Below, one piece after another: positions 44,843-58,200 of a DNA stretch of 64,000 bases. The position numbers and the translations under genes were made by a program. The notes below the pieces were generated by a model, which searched no databases, was not told the DNA's origin, and saw only the letters and a list, made by a program, of their open reading frames with translations. The stretch is taken from the NCBI GenBank assembly GCA_030141605.1, contig JAQGDQ010000215.1:246314-310313 (forward strand), given 5' to 3'. Position 1 is the first letter of the stretch; each line of letters opens with the position of its first letter. This stretch comes from Tubiluchus corallicola (Eukaryota; Priapulida; Priapulimorpha; Priapulimorphida; Tubiluchidae).

Positions 44843-46559
44843 AGAACCAGGTTGTGCTTTCGGAAATATAAATAATAGTCACGTGACCGGAATTTTGCTT
44901 AATTTGCAGCGATTTATTCTTTTATTGGGGACAACAGTAGAGTTGACTCTTTTGTGGAATGCTTGCGGAGTTCACATGCACTCTTATGGGGAATGTTGCG
45001 TAGTAGAATCTTAGGATTCAAAAACACTTCGTTTTATAGTTTTGAGGAAAGGAGAATAGCTAAGATCGAAGTTAAGTAATCTCGAGGCTGGTAGGGGAAT
45101 GAATGGATGGCCACCAGTTCAAAACTTTGTTATGTAATTTTCATTCGCTACACTATTTCTCAGTGTCTCATCTCCGAAGCATAGCTTTGAAAATGAACTT
45201 GATTCAGTGAGCACCGGAACTTTCCAGATCAAGTGAGCCCTGCCGTTGTCGCGTTGGTTGCAGAATATAACGTACCACGTTATGGTATAGTGATTGCAGT
45301 GTAGCATAGTTGTAGCACTGTGTAGTAGATACTACCGTAAGTGTGGTCTAAATCAAAGCTGTCAAGCATATACTTAAAAAATTAGCCTCATTCTGGTGGT
45401 TAAACGAGGAACAATTTTTGTGGAGTTGCAAAGGTCGACTTAGTTTATACTTGACCAATTATTCTGAAGACGACATATTTTACACAAACCATAGCAGTTC
45501 GTCATTTTGCATCACTGTGAATTGATCGCATTTTATTTTTCTGTTGGGTACAGGTGGCAAAAGTAATCCCATCTACCTGACTCACAGAACAAAATTTGAA
45601 AAACTACTGTGCTGGTTACGAACTACCGTCTTCTTAAATTGGCTGTGTAAAGATGTTGGTACTGCTAAAACGCCGAGCGCCAAACAAGAAGCAGGAAAGT
45701 CAATTTTCGATAATAATACAGCAGCATTGGATAAATGTTCAACAAAAGTTATATTTTCATAATTTGGTGGAAAAAGGAAAGGTGGGAGAAAAAACACAAA
45801 GGATCAAAACGTCAATGGCGAACAAGGGTAGTAAACCTAAGGGTACTAAGTTACGATATGGAAAGGTGGCGTTACGTAAATTATTTCGGGCTCAAAATGT
45901 TCCTAAATCATGATCATAATTCAATGAAACAGCCACTGACACTACTAGATCTGGACATCTTGCGGTCATTCTAAGAAACGTGAATGTTCATTGCAAGAAT
46001 TGTAAGTTCCTTTTTCTCACACCGCGTAGTGAACAAGTGGAACATTTGGCCAGAAAAAGGTGATCAGTGCACCGAATGTAAATCTTTTCAAGAAGCCATT
46101 AAGGGCTTCACGGTAATCATGCTTTAAGAAGCCAAAATTATCATGAAACACTGCATCTGCAGGTTTTTTATACTTTACACATTTTTATACTCAAAAATTT
46201 CCGTTAAGTTTTTGAGTAAAAACTCCAAAAACCTCTGAATCTTTTACTGGACTTTTTTAGCGTTGAAACTGCTGAAAGTTCCAATCTTGAATGGAAATTG
46301 CCCTTTTGTGTGCGAACAGATGTAGATGCTCCTCTTTTAGGAAGCTGCTCACATTGAATATTATACGTGATTAATATTTTTATCCTCACTGATATACGCT
46401 GAAAGGTTTGTGTATCTAATTTATGAGTTTGTAAAAGACTGGCATATTTACAAAAACGAAAAGTAATGGCCTAAACTCTAGAGAAAACATATTTGTACAA
46501 GTTATATATTTTATTAAACAATAATTTACATGTTTATTAAATAAAACTTATATTTTACA
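44843..46559 (+). repeat. LRR array unit 3, truncated
   Basis: Repeats the first 1.7 kb of the unit and stops at TTATATTTTACAAA, exactly where the CRYM-derived piece begins in units 1 and 2. No CRYM fragment, polymerase relic or LRR gene follows. It lacks the unit 2 LINE insertion. Confidence 0.85.
45950..46115 (+). pseudogene. LINE 3' fragment in unit 3
   Basis: Third copy of the fragment described at 32440, more decayed (the HSKKLFK block is partly deleted). Confidence 0.4.
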
Positions 46560-49271
46560 AATGCTGGGAGTTTCTCACATAAGGTTTTGCATAAAACTAC
46601 CTGAGAACAACATTTTTAAACAAAATACTGGTTCAGGTAAGTGCCTATATTTGGCAAAATTTGTTTAATCAATGGTTTATAGTTTAATACATTCGCAAAA
46701 CAATAAATTATTTTGTTACTCAACATTTGAAATTAGTAAATACAATTTAAATATAACAGTTGCGAAATGCAGCATAAGAATTTTATGCCATATTAATTAT
46801 GGTATTAATTTATGCCATAATTGCTAGGTAATGCCAGTTAATTACACTTGTGGTGATTCTGGTAAACATACAATTATCAACAGGTGATTCAATACCAAAT
46901 ATTTGATTTGCAAGAAAGCAAGCAGGCGGCTTTTAAAGCCAATTCTAACTGAAAGTGAAAAATATCCCCTGGTGGGATTGTTCTAAGTAAAAACCATTTT
47001 CAATTCTTACAAACTATCAGATTAATCATAGACAAGCAGAACAAATAAAATTAGAAAACGACTTGCTTACAATAATCACTGAACATAATTACACATAATC
47101 TTAGTAATTGTAAGATGTTAAATTGATAAGTATGATAATAAATTGTAATGACTGACGTGTGAAATTTTACACCATTATTCGTGCACATGGAACAAAGTTT
47201 GCGTGTAACAATATTAATGCATGGTTCACACAGATGTCATTCCTCTTTATATTTGTGAAAAAGCTGTTCACATTCCTCTCATAGAAAAGTTCGACTTAAA
47301 TCAGACAATAGAGAACTCTTTATACGCATGTAGCTAAAGGAAAATAACCAGAATTATTGTGAACTAACAAGCATTTTCACAGTTTAATTGAGCGCAAGCG
47401 CAGTTGCTGTAGGTCAGAGGTTAAACGTACCACAGTAACCTGTTTGAATTACAACCGTCACATGACATGTGGGTGAAGCAAAGAAGTCTGACACATCAGT
47501 TCAGTAATGTTAATTGTTTTATGCAGACTATGCATTAGTCTGTGCGTGGAGTGATTTACTAACGCAGGATCTTGCTTGGGAACAAAAAAATGAACCAGAT
47601 AAGGTTCTAGCTTTGACCTTTTCAGGATCATCATCAATCGCTAGAATTGTGAAAAGGCTAATTGAGCTTTACATTACTTTACAGGAAACCACATTTTGAC
47701 AAAACACTTATTTGGCTATAATTTCCATTGCTGTTGGGATTTTACTCCAGGTAACAGGCCAAATAAGCTCAGCTAATTTCATCTAACCTATGGAGTAAAT
47801 TTAAATGCAATAACAGAATTTCTGGAACAGAGTAGAAAAATTCTTAGGCATTGTGCACATGGAATTAATCATCTGTAAAAATTTGAGACATAATAAATAT
47901 GAAACCGGATACATCACAAGCAATATAATCCAATTAGACAAATGTACGCATCGAGTGATAATAGCTTACAAAACTAATTACCACGTGGTGTCACATTGTA
48001 GTGAAATAAATTGTCATATACCACAGACGACGGAATTATTTCAGTATTCACAGTGCACGCTTACTGGCTCAAGTTAAGCAATTTGGGGTTTGGTTAGTAT
48101 TTGGATGGGTGGTGACCTTTAGGACAACTTATTCTGGATGATTTCACCGAGGCCATACTGTAGTTTTCTCATCACGTACATACATCTGTAGCTAAGCTGT
48201 GCCAGTTCACATATCACCATAAAATATTATTCTCGATAACTGTATTAGTTTCAAATGCCACAACAATCAGCACAGGGTCTGCTGCAATGCTTGACAACTA
48301 GGTACCTTCTGAACAATATGAAAAAAACCTTCACTTAAAAAATAATTATTATAATACAGCCGTAATAATAATAATCAGAATATATTTTATCCTAGTCGAG
48401 CTACTGGCTAGAATCTCATACTGCAAGAATTTAAAACTATGCATAATCTGACTGACATTTAATGAAACTGGTCAAATGAAATGAATTTCTGCTACACGAG
48501 AAAAACGACACAAAGAAGCAGTTAATTTACAAAAATATTTGAAAAATTGTAGAAGCTTTTTAATACTTTGTTTTCATAGTACTGTCACTGTTTGCACAGA
48601 TCTTATTACAAAGAAAATATTTCAAATTGAGCCTTTAGTTAATAGTATTTAGGCAAATACGTCATGTGCTTAAAAATAATAACAATACTGAGGTTTAATT
48701 CTCAGCTGTTTATTTCTTATTCTAAGCAAACTGTTGGTTTTTAGACATGACTATAACTTAATACTGCACAGACAGAAAACCAAATTCACAACCCGTCACA
48801 GTAACTGAAAACCGGAATTCAGTGCAGTGGGCATGTTTGTCTTTGAGACAGTGTGTATACACATCTGAACATGGCTATGACAATTCTGCCAATTCATTAC
48901 CACTGATACAGCTCGGCAACGAACCGTTTCTGGTCCTTAATGTAAAAGATAGCCTTGCCATTGAGTGATAGTAACAACTTGTAGTATGTTAAACAGCACG
49001 AAAAACAAACAATTGCTATTTTGTTGGACTAGATCTCCATAATTTACTCACTTTATAGAAAAACAACACTAGATAAGTTTTGCAAAGTACCAAAACCAGG
49101 ATCACGTAATCGCTGTACAGTGTACACATAGTTAATTATAACTTCTCTATAAACAATGTAACAGGCTTATATATAAAATCATATATACACACAAGAAATG
49201 GATATTACATCGCTTTAACATGCTCATATGATATCTTAGATCTTCCAAATTACTTTTTAAATCATTAAGTT
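46560..49271. other. Intergenic, between LRR array and CRAMP1 3' end
   Basis: No exon recognised. The open frames at 47514-47699 and 47853-48077 show no family motif; the second ends in a 5S-like remnant. The distal part should contain the CRAMP1 3' UTR, but no AATAAA placed convincingly on the minus strand was found close to the stop. Confidence 0.5.
48010..48125 (+). rRNA. Degenerate 5S rRNA-like fragment
   Basis: AAGTTAAGCAATTTGGG, then TTGGTTAGTATTTGGATGGG, match the most conserved part of 5S rRNA (AAGTTAAGCA...GGTTAGTACTTGGATGGG). CATATACCAC, 56 bp upstream, matches the 5' arm at about the right distance. The rest is badly eroded: a pseudogene or the relic of a 5S-derived SINE, not a working gene. 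Confidence 0.6.
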
Positions 49272-52200
49272 CTAGCTCTTTTTTGTGTGATCTGTAGCTG
49301 CAATTTGTGCTGCAAGGTCAGCGAATTTAGCAGAATATTCGACGCTGTTCTCCGTCATAATAGCTTGCAATGCTGTATTCAATGACGTCTCAGCCTACAA
49401 GAACAAAACAAAAACATTTACACGCTAAGTGAAAAACACTGACGCATAACAGCAAATAATTTCTCTTTAGCGACTAGATTTTTCATTCACAGCAAGCTAA
49501 TAAAATTTAGCAATAAAAATAATAAAAAAATTTTCTGAGTTGACCACTAACTACTCTCTCTTGGGTGTAGCATTTTCATTAAGCATATGCTCTATAGCCA
49601 AGACTACAGCCACCTCTTCACCACTGACTACTTTCTCTTGGGTGTAGCATCTCATAAAGCATATGTTCTATAGCCAAGACTACAGCCACCTCTTGACCAC
49701 TGACTACTTTCTCTTGGGTGTAGCATCTCATAAAGCATTTGCTCTATAGCCAAGACTACAGCCACCTCTTGACCACTGATTACTTTCACTTGGGTGTAGC
49801 ATTTTCATAAAGCATATGCACTATAGCCAAGACTACAGCCACCTCTTGACCACTAACTACTTTCTCTTGGGTGTAGCGTTTTCATAAAGCATATGCTCTA
49901 TAGCCAAGACTACAGCCACCTCTTGACCACTGACTACTTTCTCTTGGGTGTAGCATCTCATAAAGCATATGCTCTATAGCCAAGACTACAGCCACCTCTT
50001 GACCACTGACTACTTTCTCTTGGGTGTAACATCTCGTAAAGTATATGCTCCATAGCCAAGACTACAGCCACCTCTTGACCACTGACTACTTTCTCTTGGG
50101 TGTAGCATCTCATAAAGTATATGCTCTATAGCCAAGACTATAGCCACCTCTTGACCACTGACTACTTTCTCTTGGGTGTAGCATCTCATAAAGTATATGC
50201 TCTATAGCCAAGACTATAGCCACCTCTTGACCACTGACTACTTTCTCTTGGGTGTAGCACTTCATAAAGCATATGCTCTATAGCCAAGACTACAGCCACC
50301 TCTTGACCACTGATTACTTTCACTTGGGTGTAGCATTTTCATAAAGCATATGCTCTATAGGCAAGACTACAGCCACTTCTTGACCACTGACTACTTTCTC
50401 TTGGGTGTAGCATTTCATAAAGTATATGCTCTATAGCCACCTCTTGACCACTGACTACTTTCACTTTGTGTGACATTTTCATAAAGCATATGCTCTGTAG
50501 CCATGCTAAAAATTTTAAACCATGTAACTATTGACAACCATATTGCATTAATATATATTTTATTTAGTTTTTATTTTAGAATTCATTTTGTACATTAAAA
50601 AAGTACATAATATTATAAAATGTTAAAACAGTCAGCTATACACGTTATATAAAAATTACAAGAGGCTAGTTAAAATATTTATATACATGTATAAGCAACA
50701 AGTCCTTGCTTAAGGACCCTAATGTGTTCCAGCAAAATGCGACTTACTGTACATACATATGCATCTAAACAAAACACATGAGGCAAGTGAATGAAATACA
50801 TAACACACATAGGCCTGCAATGAATACAATAAAAATTTTATATTTAAAAAAATAAGATGTTAGTTGAAACTGATTATTCTTGAAGTTATTCAGCGTTTAT
50901 CCTCACTTCTAGAAAATAAAGTTGAAAAAAGTCTTACCAGAGGATCGAAAGACTTCCCAAACAGAGTGTCCCTAGACGACTCACTAATTAAACTGACCGG
51001 GAGGTGAGAATTGTTATTTTTCAGCGGGCTGTCATCCGTGAGCAAGCTAGAGAAGAGTGAATGACTGTCCTGTAAAACAAATTAAAGCAATTAGATGTGA
51101 AAAGACACACAATGAAGTGAAGTTAACATTTACCTCAAAGTATTTTAAACAAGCAAAGATCACCTCGACTTGACCGACGATTCGTAAATTATGTACATGA
51201 TCTTTATATGTGAAAGGAAACTCAAAGAATCATAAGCATCTAATTTACTTACTTCTCCATTTAGCCAAGCTCCTTGAGAACTACAATCACCTCTGAAGTG
51301 AGCTTGCGGATTCAAGTTACCTAGCAACATGGCGGTAGCATCACCAGTGCCCTCTTTGCTTTGATGTGAGGGAGTATGCACATTCTCCAATAACGAAGTG
51401 GTGGTATCACCTGCTTTGTTATGACTATTTGCATCAGTCTTTACATTCAGGTTGGCCAATAACGTCAAATCAGAATCGTTAATTTTGCCAGTGTTGTTAA
51501 CCTTACTAGCTGCTTCGCTGAGAAGACCTGTAAGCAGAAAAATCATTAATAATCATAGCATAAAGGAAGCTGAGCACCCAGAACCGATCAACTAGTTAGA
51601 TTTATGAAGATTTTAACAAATAATCTTATTAAGTTACTAAGTTTAAAGTTACTATACTAGACATTACCAGAGAAAGAAGGGCCACCACCGAATGCATAGT
51701 CGATGAGCTTCTCAGCTGATTCCGCTAAACCACTGGAAGTCAAACCTACAGTAGGAAAAAAACGTTAAAACATTTCTATAGACTATATTTTGATTTCAAA
51801 TTATAGCTTCTAAATTAACCGAACAGATGAGATGTTTCAAAATTTTGACCACAAAAATATTACAAATGGAAACGTACTACTATTTTCATGCACACAGTGA
51901 CTACTATATAGGCTCTAATCTTACCATCCATAGACTGCAATGAGATATCAAACATCGAACGCGAGTTCAAATAGGACTTTTCCGAAACAGCGTGTGGGAG
52001 TTTGCCAACATCTGGAGAAACAGACTCAGACGAGGGGATAAGCTGTGATAACAGCGATCGAGCAGGTGAACTTGTACACAACGGTGTCTCTGTAAATAAA
52101 TTAAAAAGAAGCATTTCTCAAAGATCTTAGAAACATAAAACATTTAGTAAAAAAAATAACAAAAATTTACGTTGCACAAAATGACCATTATATAGTATAT

Positions 52201-55200
52201 AAGGTGTGCTCACCAATGTCTTTTTGTTCCTTCGTAACAGATTCCGGAAGAATCCCTGAAAAACAATTTTATATCGATTGTTCGTAATTAATAAATTCAG
52301 TAAGAATATTTTAGAGCAAAATCTGATGGTCATTTAAAAACTGTATGAATATCAATTCAAAATCAGTAGAATAAACTTCATGACAAACTATTCGTACATG
52401 GTCCAGTCTATGTAATAGAAACTTACTGAACTAGTCGACCTCATCTAACTGAAAGACTTACAAAAACGATAGACATTAATTAGCAGGAATTAAAACTCAT
52501 CATCACACTGCAGGTGAAATTACCAATTCTCCACTAAGAGGTATTTTTAAATGTCTACATTAAAGACATTCGATGGATCCTACTTACGTATAGCAGTTTG
52601 AATTTCTTCAGCTGTGGAAGTGACTAGAGTAGTTGATTTCGTTTGTACAGTTGGCTCCGATACTATAACTTTCGTAACGGTCGCCTCAGGTAAGAGCACA
52701 TTATGCTCCTTTGACACAGTCCTGGTGTTAGTCAAGTGTGATATCCCAGGCACAGACAGATGACTAGATGCAGGCAGAGCAGAAGAAAGGCCCACGAGGG
52801 CGGATGCGGATTCCGGTGTTGATAAGAAGCCTATGTTGATTGGTGTTGTGTCAGCTATGATTGTCGTGTCTGCAGGAGTAATTTTGGCACCCGACGCGCT
52901 CGAATTGAAACTATTAAATAGGCCACTTGCTACAGAACTGACATCATGTGGAACTAGTGAAAACGGCATCACGTGTGTGGTCACCTTAGGTACTAAAGCT
53001 CTCTGAAAGAAATCAAAAGCTATGACAACTGAGTTAAAAAACCCAACTTCACAACAACATAGCAAATACAGTTTTTGTTACAAATCTAAAGACGAAAAGC
53101 TATGGTGAGATTACACAAATAAATTAGGATTTCACGAAAAACCAGCATTACTGACAGTATTGTAAAACTGCGTCTGTGCAATAGGTTAGATAATTATGAA
53201 AACGTTATGAAAAGAAGCAAAATGGGCCTAAATAGTTACTGCATCTGTTTAACTCCTTCAGGACCTATATCATTCAAAATGGGTCTTATAAGACCTATGA
53301 CTTTTCTGCTACTATATGAGCAGAGACATAACTAAATGATTACAAATTAGGTACTGTTCTATTCAATAGAATCCTGGCTATCCACTCATGCTATTTGTTT
53401 AAGCATTTATAAATGATTTAATAGTCTGGTGTACACTTGCATGATCGTTCACACTAATTTATTGATCGCCTGCTTGCTACAGCCCAAGTTGTGCAATGTT
53501 CTGCAGCTATTCCAGGAAAAAGAACCGATCAGCTAACGAAAAATTGTTCCATCTTTTAACAGGAAGTTCTCTTTAAAAATACAGTAGACTTGAGGCCAAA
53601 GTGTATCAGAGTGTTGTGACTGATGAAAGCTTTTTTCAATTTTTTCTGTCAAAAATCGATTTTTAATTTGTCTAAGGCAAGCAAATGCATTTCGTATATA
53701 TTTTGCATAAAAGCCCATTGTATGAGGAGTAGAAGCATCAAAAATGATCAAATATAATGTAATTGCTGCTTAAGTGAGAGCAGTTCTTTATGAACGCATA
53801 CAAAATGCAGCAAACACTTATGGTCCTGAAGGAGTTACAAGGACAGGTGGCTTGCGCTGTCACCATTTTTCCTCCAGTACACTAAAAGCCGAGTCAGGTT
53901 ATAAAGGAATAGGGAGAGTTCTGTTTGAGCGAAACAAGGCTAAAAAAATTCCGGCAAGATCAACTTTTATTCTTCAAATTAGCTGGCACTTAATGATATC
54001 ATTAATTAGATTATGATCGTGAAGGCCAGAATGCCAGGTCAGACAATAATTCTGACAAGAGTTTATTCAGACCTAGGGCTCACAGATCAGGAGCCAAGGA
54101 TTGTAATCATTATGCCAGTACGCTTTCCTATGACTACAGTGATATAAAATGAACAATACCTGTACAACCAGGGGTTTCCTTTGCTTCTTTCTTGTATTCT
54201 AAAACAGACAAAGCAATTATTAAATTTTCCAAACTTTTCTAAATATTCTAATAACAATCTACTATGAAAGGTGACAAAATACTTTTTCTTTTTACCTAAA
54301 GTAAGTATCTAGAAGCAATTATTTAAAAAAGAAAATCAAGCTTCTCGTACCGACATCATTCCAATTTGAGCTATAAAACTCTTCGTTGGCATAGTCTGCA
54401 CAGGAGGCGTACTTGCTGGTTTCAATGGTCTAGGAGCTGTAACGGTTGGTCGCCTAAAACCGCCGTCAAACTGAGAGTCATTGACAGCACCAATGCCTGT
54501 TGTTACTGTAGGAGTGACAGCTTGTAGTTGAGAAGCCTAAAGTAGAGAAAATTTGGGGGTTAATTAGACTGTAAAGAAGAACCAACAGACAATCAAGTGA
54601 ATTATTTTAACTGGAAAAGGTTATTCTTTAACTCCACAAAAGAATGACAAAATGCCTCTAGAAACACAAGTAATAGTTGCAACTATATATATATATATAT
54701 GGCAGTCCAAGAAATTGCATGTTGCTTAGACTAAATTCATACTTCAGAAGCCTCAGCTACCGCACTAGCAATAAATCTTGACGAAGCCAAGTCACGTCTT
54801 GAGGACTTTGGCGTTACCGGGTTCTGTGTTCGACATGTGTTACGCGACAAAGCCGGACTACGCACGGTTGACTTGCCCACAGGTGGTGAAGACGGCACAC
54901 CCGAATGACGACAGCAACATGGTGAAGACGACAGCATGTTAGCCTGTAACAAAAATCGATGTGCATTCAGCTAGCTGTACATAATATATGGCATGCACAT
55001 TAAAGAAATTTTAGCTTTGAATTAAGCAAGTGGTCATTGGTTCAAACTGATAATTTATAGTTATTAAACTCAAGCTTCAAATGATGTACAAAAAGACACG
55101 AAAACTATATTATTGAATTAGCTTTCAACCCCACAGTACAAAGGTTCATTGCAGTAAAACTCTATCATAAGCAAACATATTTGTTTCAGTATTAACTTAG

Positions 55201-58200
55201 TAAAGGCACACAGCACACAATCACAACCTATGTAAACTGCAAAATACATAAATTCTAATAGTCTGTATTGTATAACAAGGCTGAAACAATATAAAAAATT
55301 CTCATTTCAGTGAATCAACACCAACGTAAGAAAAACCCAATTACAGCCACAAATCGGTTTTCAACCAGCAAATTCGAGTTGAAATTGTCTCCGTTCTCGA
55401 ACAGAATTTCAGTACTTGACCAACCGACAAGCACGCGCGGCGAGCCGAGTAGACCCGAGCGTAACCGACCACGCCCGAGAGTAGTCACACACGTGTTTCT
55501 GCTCTTGCTTACGTATACCATCACACTGCTACCAACACGTAAGGTTTTTTCATGTAGGAATAATGATGTTTTTCTTTCTAAGGAATTCTATTATGTTTTT
55601 TCTTGTCAATAATATCACATCTACTGTTTGAATAAGCATTTTCGCATTACTATATTTCATTTTGATAAAACTTTGCAGTTCATTTGGTGCTTGAGAACGG
55701 ATTATTTGTTTTACATTATTTCTTATGTGAATAAGTCATTCAGTACTCAAACAAATCGGTTTTCAAACATTTTTTAGGAACGAATCAAGGTCGAAAACCG
55801 AGGTATGACTGTAAACATTAACTAAATGGTTTTCAATGAAGAAATTTTGAATCATTTAGTATAGAGAAATGTTTACATATCCATCACAAATATCGTACCT
55901 GTTTAATCTTATTAGCTTTAAACTCAGTCGCTGCAAGTGACACTAATTTGGAAAGGCACTGCACCAGTTTCTTATCAATCGCATCCTAGAAGTGTTTCCC
56001 AATGGATTAGTGGGGACGTCAAAAAATTGCGCACAACGGCACGCTTTACCACACCCCCACAGCTATGTAAGGTCTACGAACTGAGTCCAAATAACAGACA
56101 GCATCACAAAAATTACAACATGGAATGAAAATCCATCGACTAGTGACTACAGTAGTTAACTACGATTTACAGGTTATATGAAAAAGCCCATAAATATGGC
56201 TGTTGTGGGCTTCGTAGAAGATTACGTTATACGAATGAGGTTAAGTTACATTGAGTAGCACCTTGTGAACAACTTACTTTCCTGGTAAAACTATTTTTCT
56301 ACCTCAAGCATTCTGTTTCTCTAACCGATTTCACAAAATAATCAGAATTTATATCAAAATTTTGGCAATTGAAAAATCAATTGCATTTCGTAAATTAACT
56401 GATACTGTTAAGGAAAAACTTACAGAGGTATCATCTGATATCCATTCATACTCCAGTTTTACCTTCCCCGGACTTCCAAGCTGAAAAAACAACAAGTTGT
56501 TCATACAATGCATAAGTAATATATAAAAAGAAAACCTGAAGCCAACTGCAAAACCATTAGATGTTAGTGAAACAAAATAGAATTAACGACCCATATTATT
56601 TACTCTTAGAGCAAAATCGGACCCAAGCCTAAACTGTAGGTCAAAACAATCTATTCTTTAAAATTTCGAAAGGAAACATGCTATTTTTTTCAAAAATGAC
56701 TTACGTGAAAGAATTATTACCACACAAACACAATTTCACATTTATGCCACTAGTTCTTTGCTGTTACATGCATTTCGCTATTCATTAGTTAGACAGGCAC
56801 TAGTGCCTGCATTTCGAAAATGCATTGCACAAAAAACAGGCGCTGTACCTCTCAGTTCATATGTATTAGCTTGTGACGAACTGCACACATTCGACAGCTT
56901 ATGCTTGAGCACAGCGGTAAATTTGTAACTTGCCGAATTTTACTACAACACACTGAATATATTACAATAGCACTGTACTCCAATTTTCTCTTTCGCAAAC
57001 ATGTGCAACACGCTCATGGAATATTTTTCTTGTTGAAAATTATGTTAGTTTGTGATATCATCAACAGTTGGGCTCACCTGCCGTTAATTAAGTTTTTGAT
57101 CTAATATTTAATTATCAGAAACGATTTTGCAGTATTAATTGTGCTAAAATGCATACTTTTTATCGGACTTGAAAATGGGGTAGTATATGAAAAATCATCT
57201 TGTCTTCCTTTAAGTGCATTTCAATAGTATGTACTTTTGCCCTATAATTAGATGACATTAAGTGACACATGTAAGTGCCCGAACATAAGATATATAGGCT
57301 TAACTAACATTTACCATCAAATAAATTTCGCCGATAGTAATGTTATCTGCCTGTACTATTGTCCAGCCTTTTCGAATATCTTCTTCACTCAGTGGTAACT
57401 TTTGTTTCTTGCTCGCTACGGTAACGGGAGTCGGTCCGGTTTGTTTTTCACCGACTGACGAATCACAAGTCGGTTTACACCTGTCGTCAATATGACTCTG
57501 ACCACTGTCGTTGCTTATTTCCGTGTACGCCGTATCACTTCTCCGAACGCTCTCAGTGTCGCTCAAGGATTGCGGCACTTGTTCTGTGTCACTGTTTAAC
57601 ACTTCAATGCTGTTTTGTTGTCCGTTAACGAGAGTAGTCGCTGTACTAGCTATGACGTCACACGAAATATCTGCAGGTTTGCAATTTGGTAAATTGCTCT
57701 CTGCTTCTCCTAACTCATTGTGCTAGAACAAGAAAAGATCTTAAAAAACAGTACACTCGTATCTCGCTTTGCTGTACAGAAGTGGGGAGATGTCGGTCCG
57801 AATTTGCCGATTGTCCGTATTTACCGATACTAAGCTAGTACAGTACATGCCGTGTATTAGGGTCATGGTAATGTAGAATCAATCGCCTAACTGTCTCAAA
57901 AATGTCTAATACGGGCTCCTATGCAAAAGTATATAAAACTCTGCATAATTCCACACACATGCTGATTAAACCTCTTAAACACACTGGCATACAAGATACA
58001 CACGTGTCGTCACACGCTGCTTGGTTGCACTGATGTAAACAAAGTGACGATCCGCCACCTAGTGGCAGCTCGCAAAACCACAGACTGCGGAACTTTATAA
58101 CGGTCCAGATTTTGCCCGATTCTTCCGATATCCATAAAAGCGAGGTCCGGCAAATCGAGATACGAGCGTATTAATGGAAGACAACTAACTCATAAGATTG

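Noticed and set aside
49550-50505. Regular repeats considered as a CRISPR array
   Set aside because: The 76-77-bp units are directly adjacent with no unique spacers, and the genome is eukaryotic.
53533-54016. Open frames on both strands between CRAMP1 exons
   Set aside because: They overlap the MITE at 53249-53837 and have no domain or conserved splice sites.
55310-55612. Arg/Pro-rich 100-codon frame in a CRAMP1 intron
   Set aside because: It follows a local GC-rich patch; no homology or splice continuity with CRAMP1 and wrong strand.
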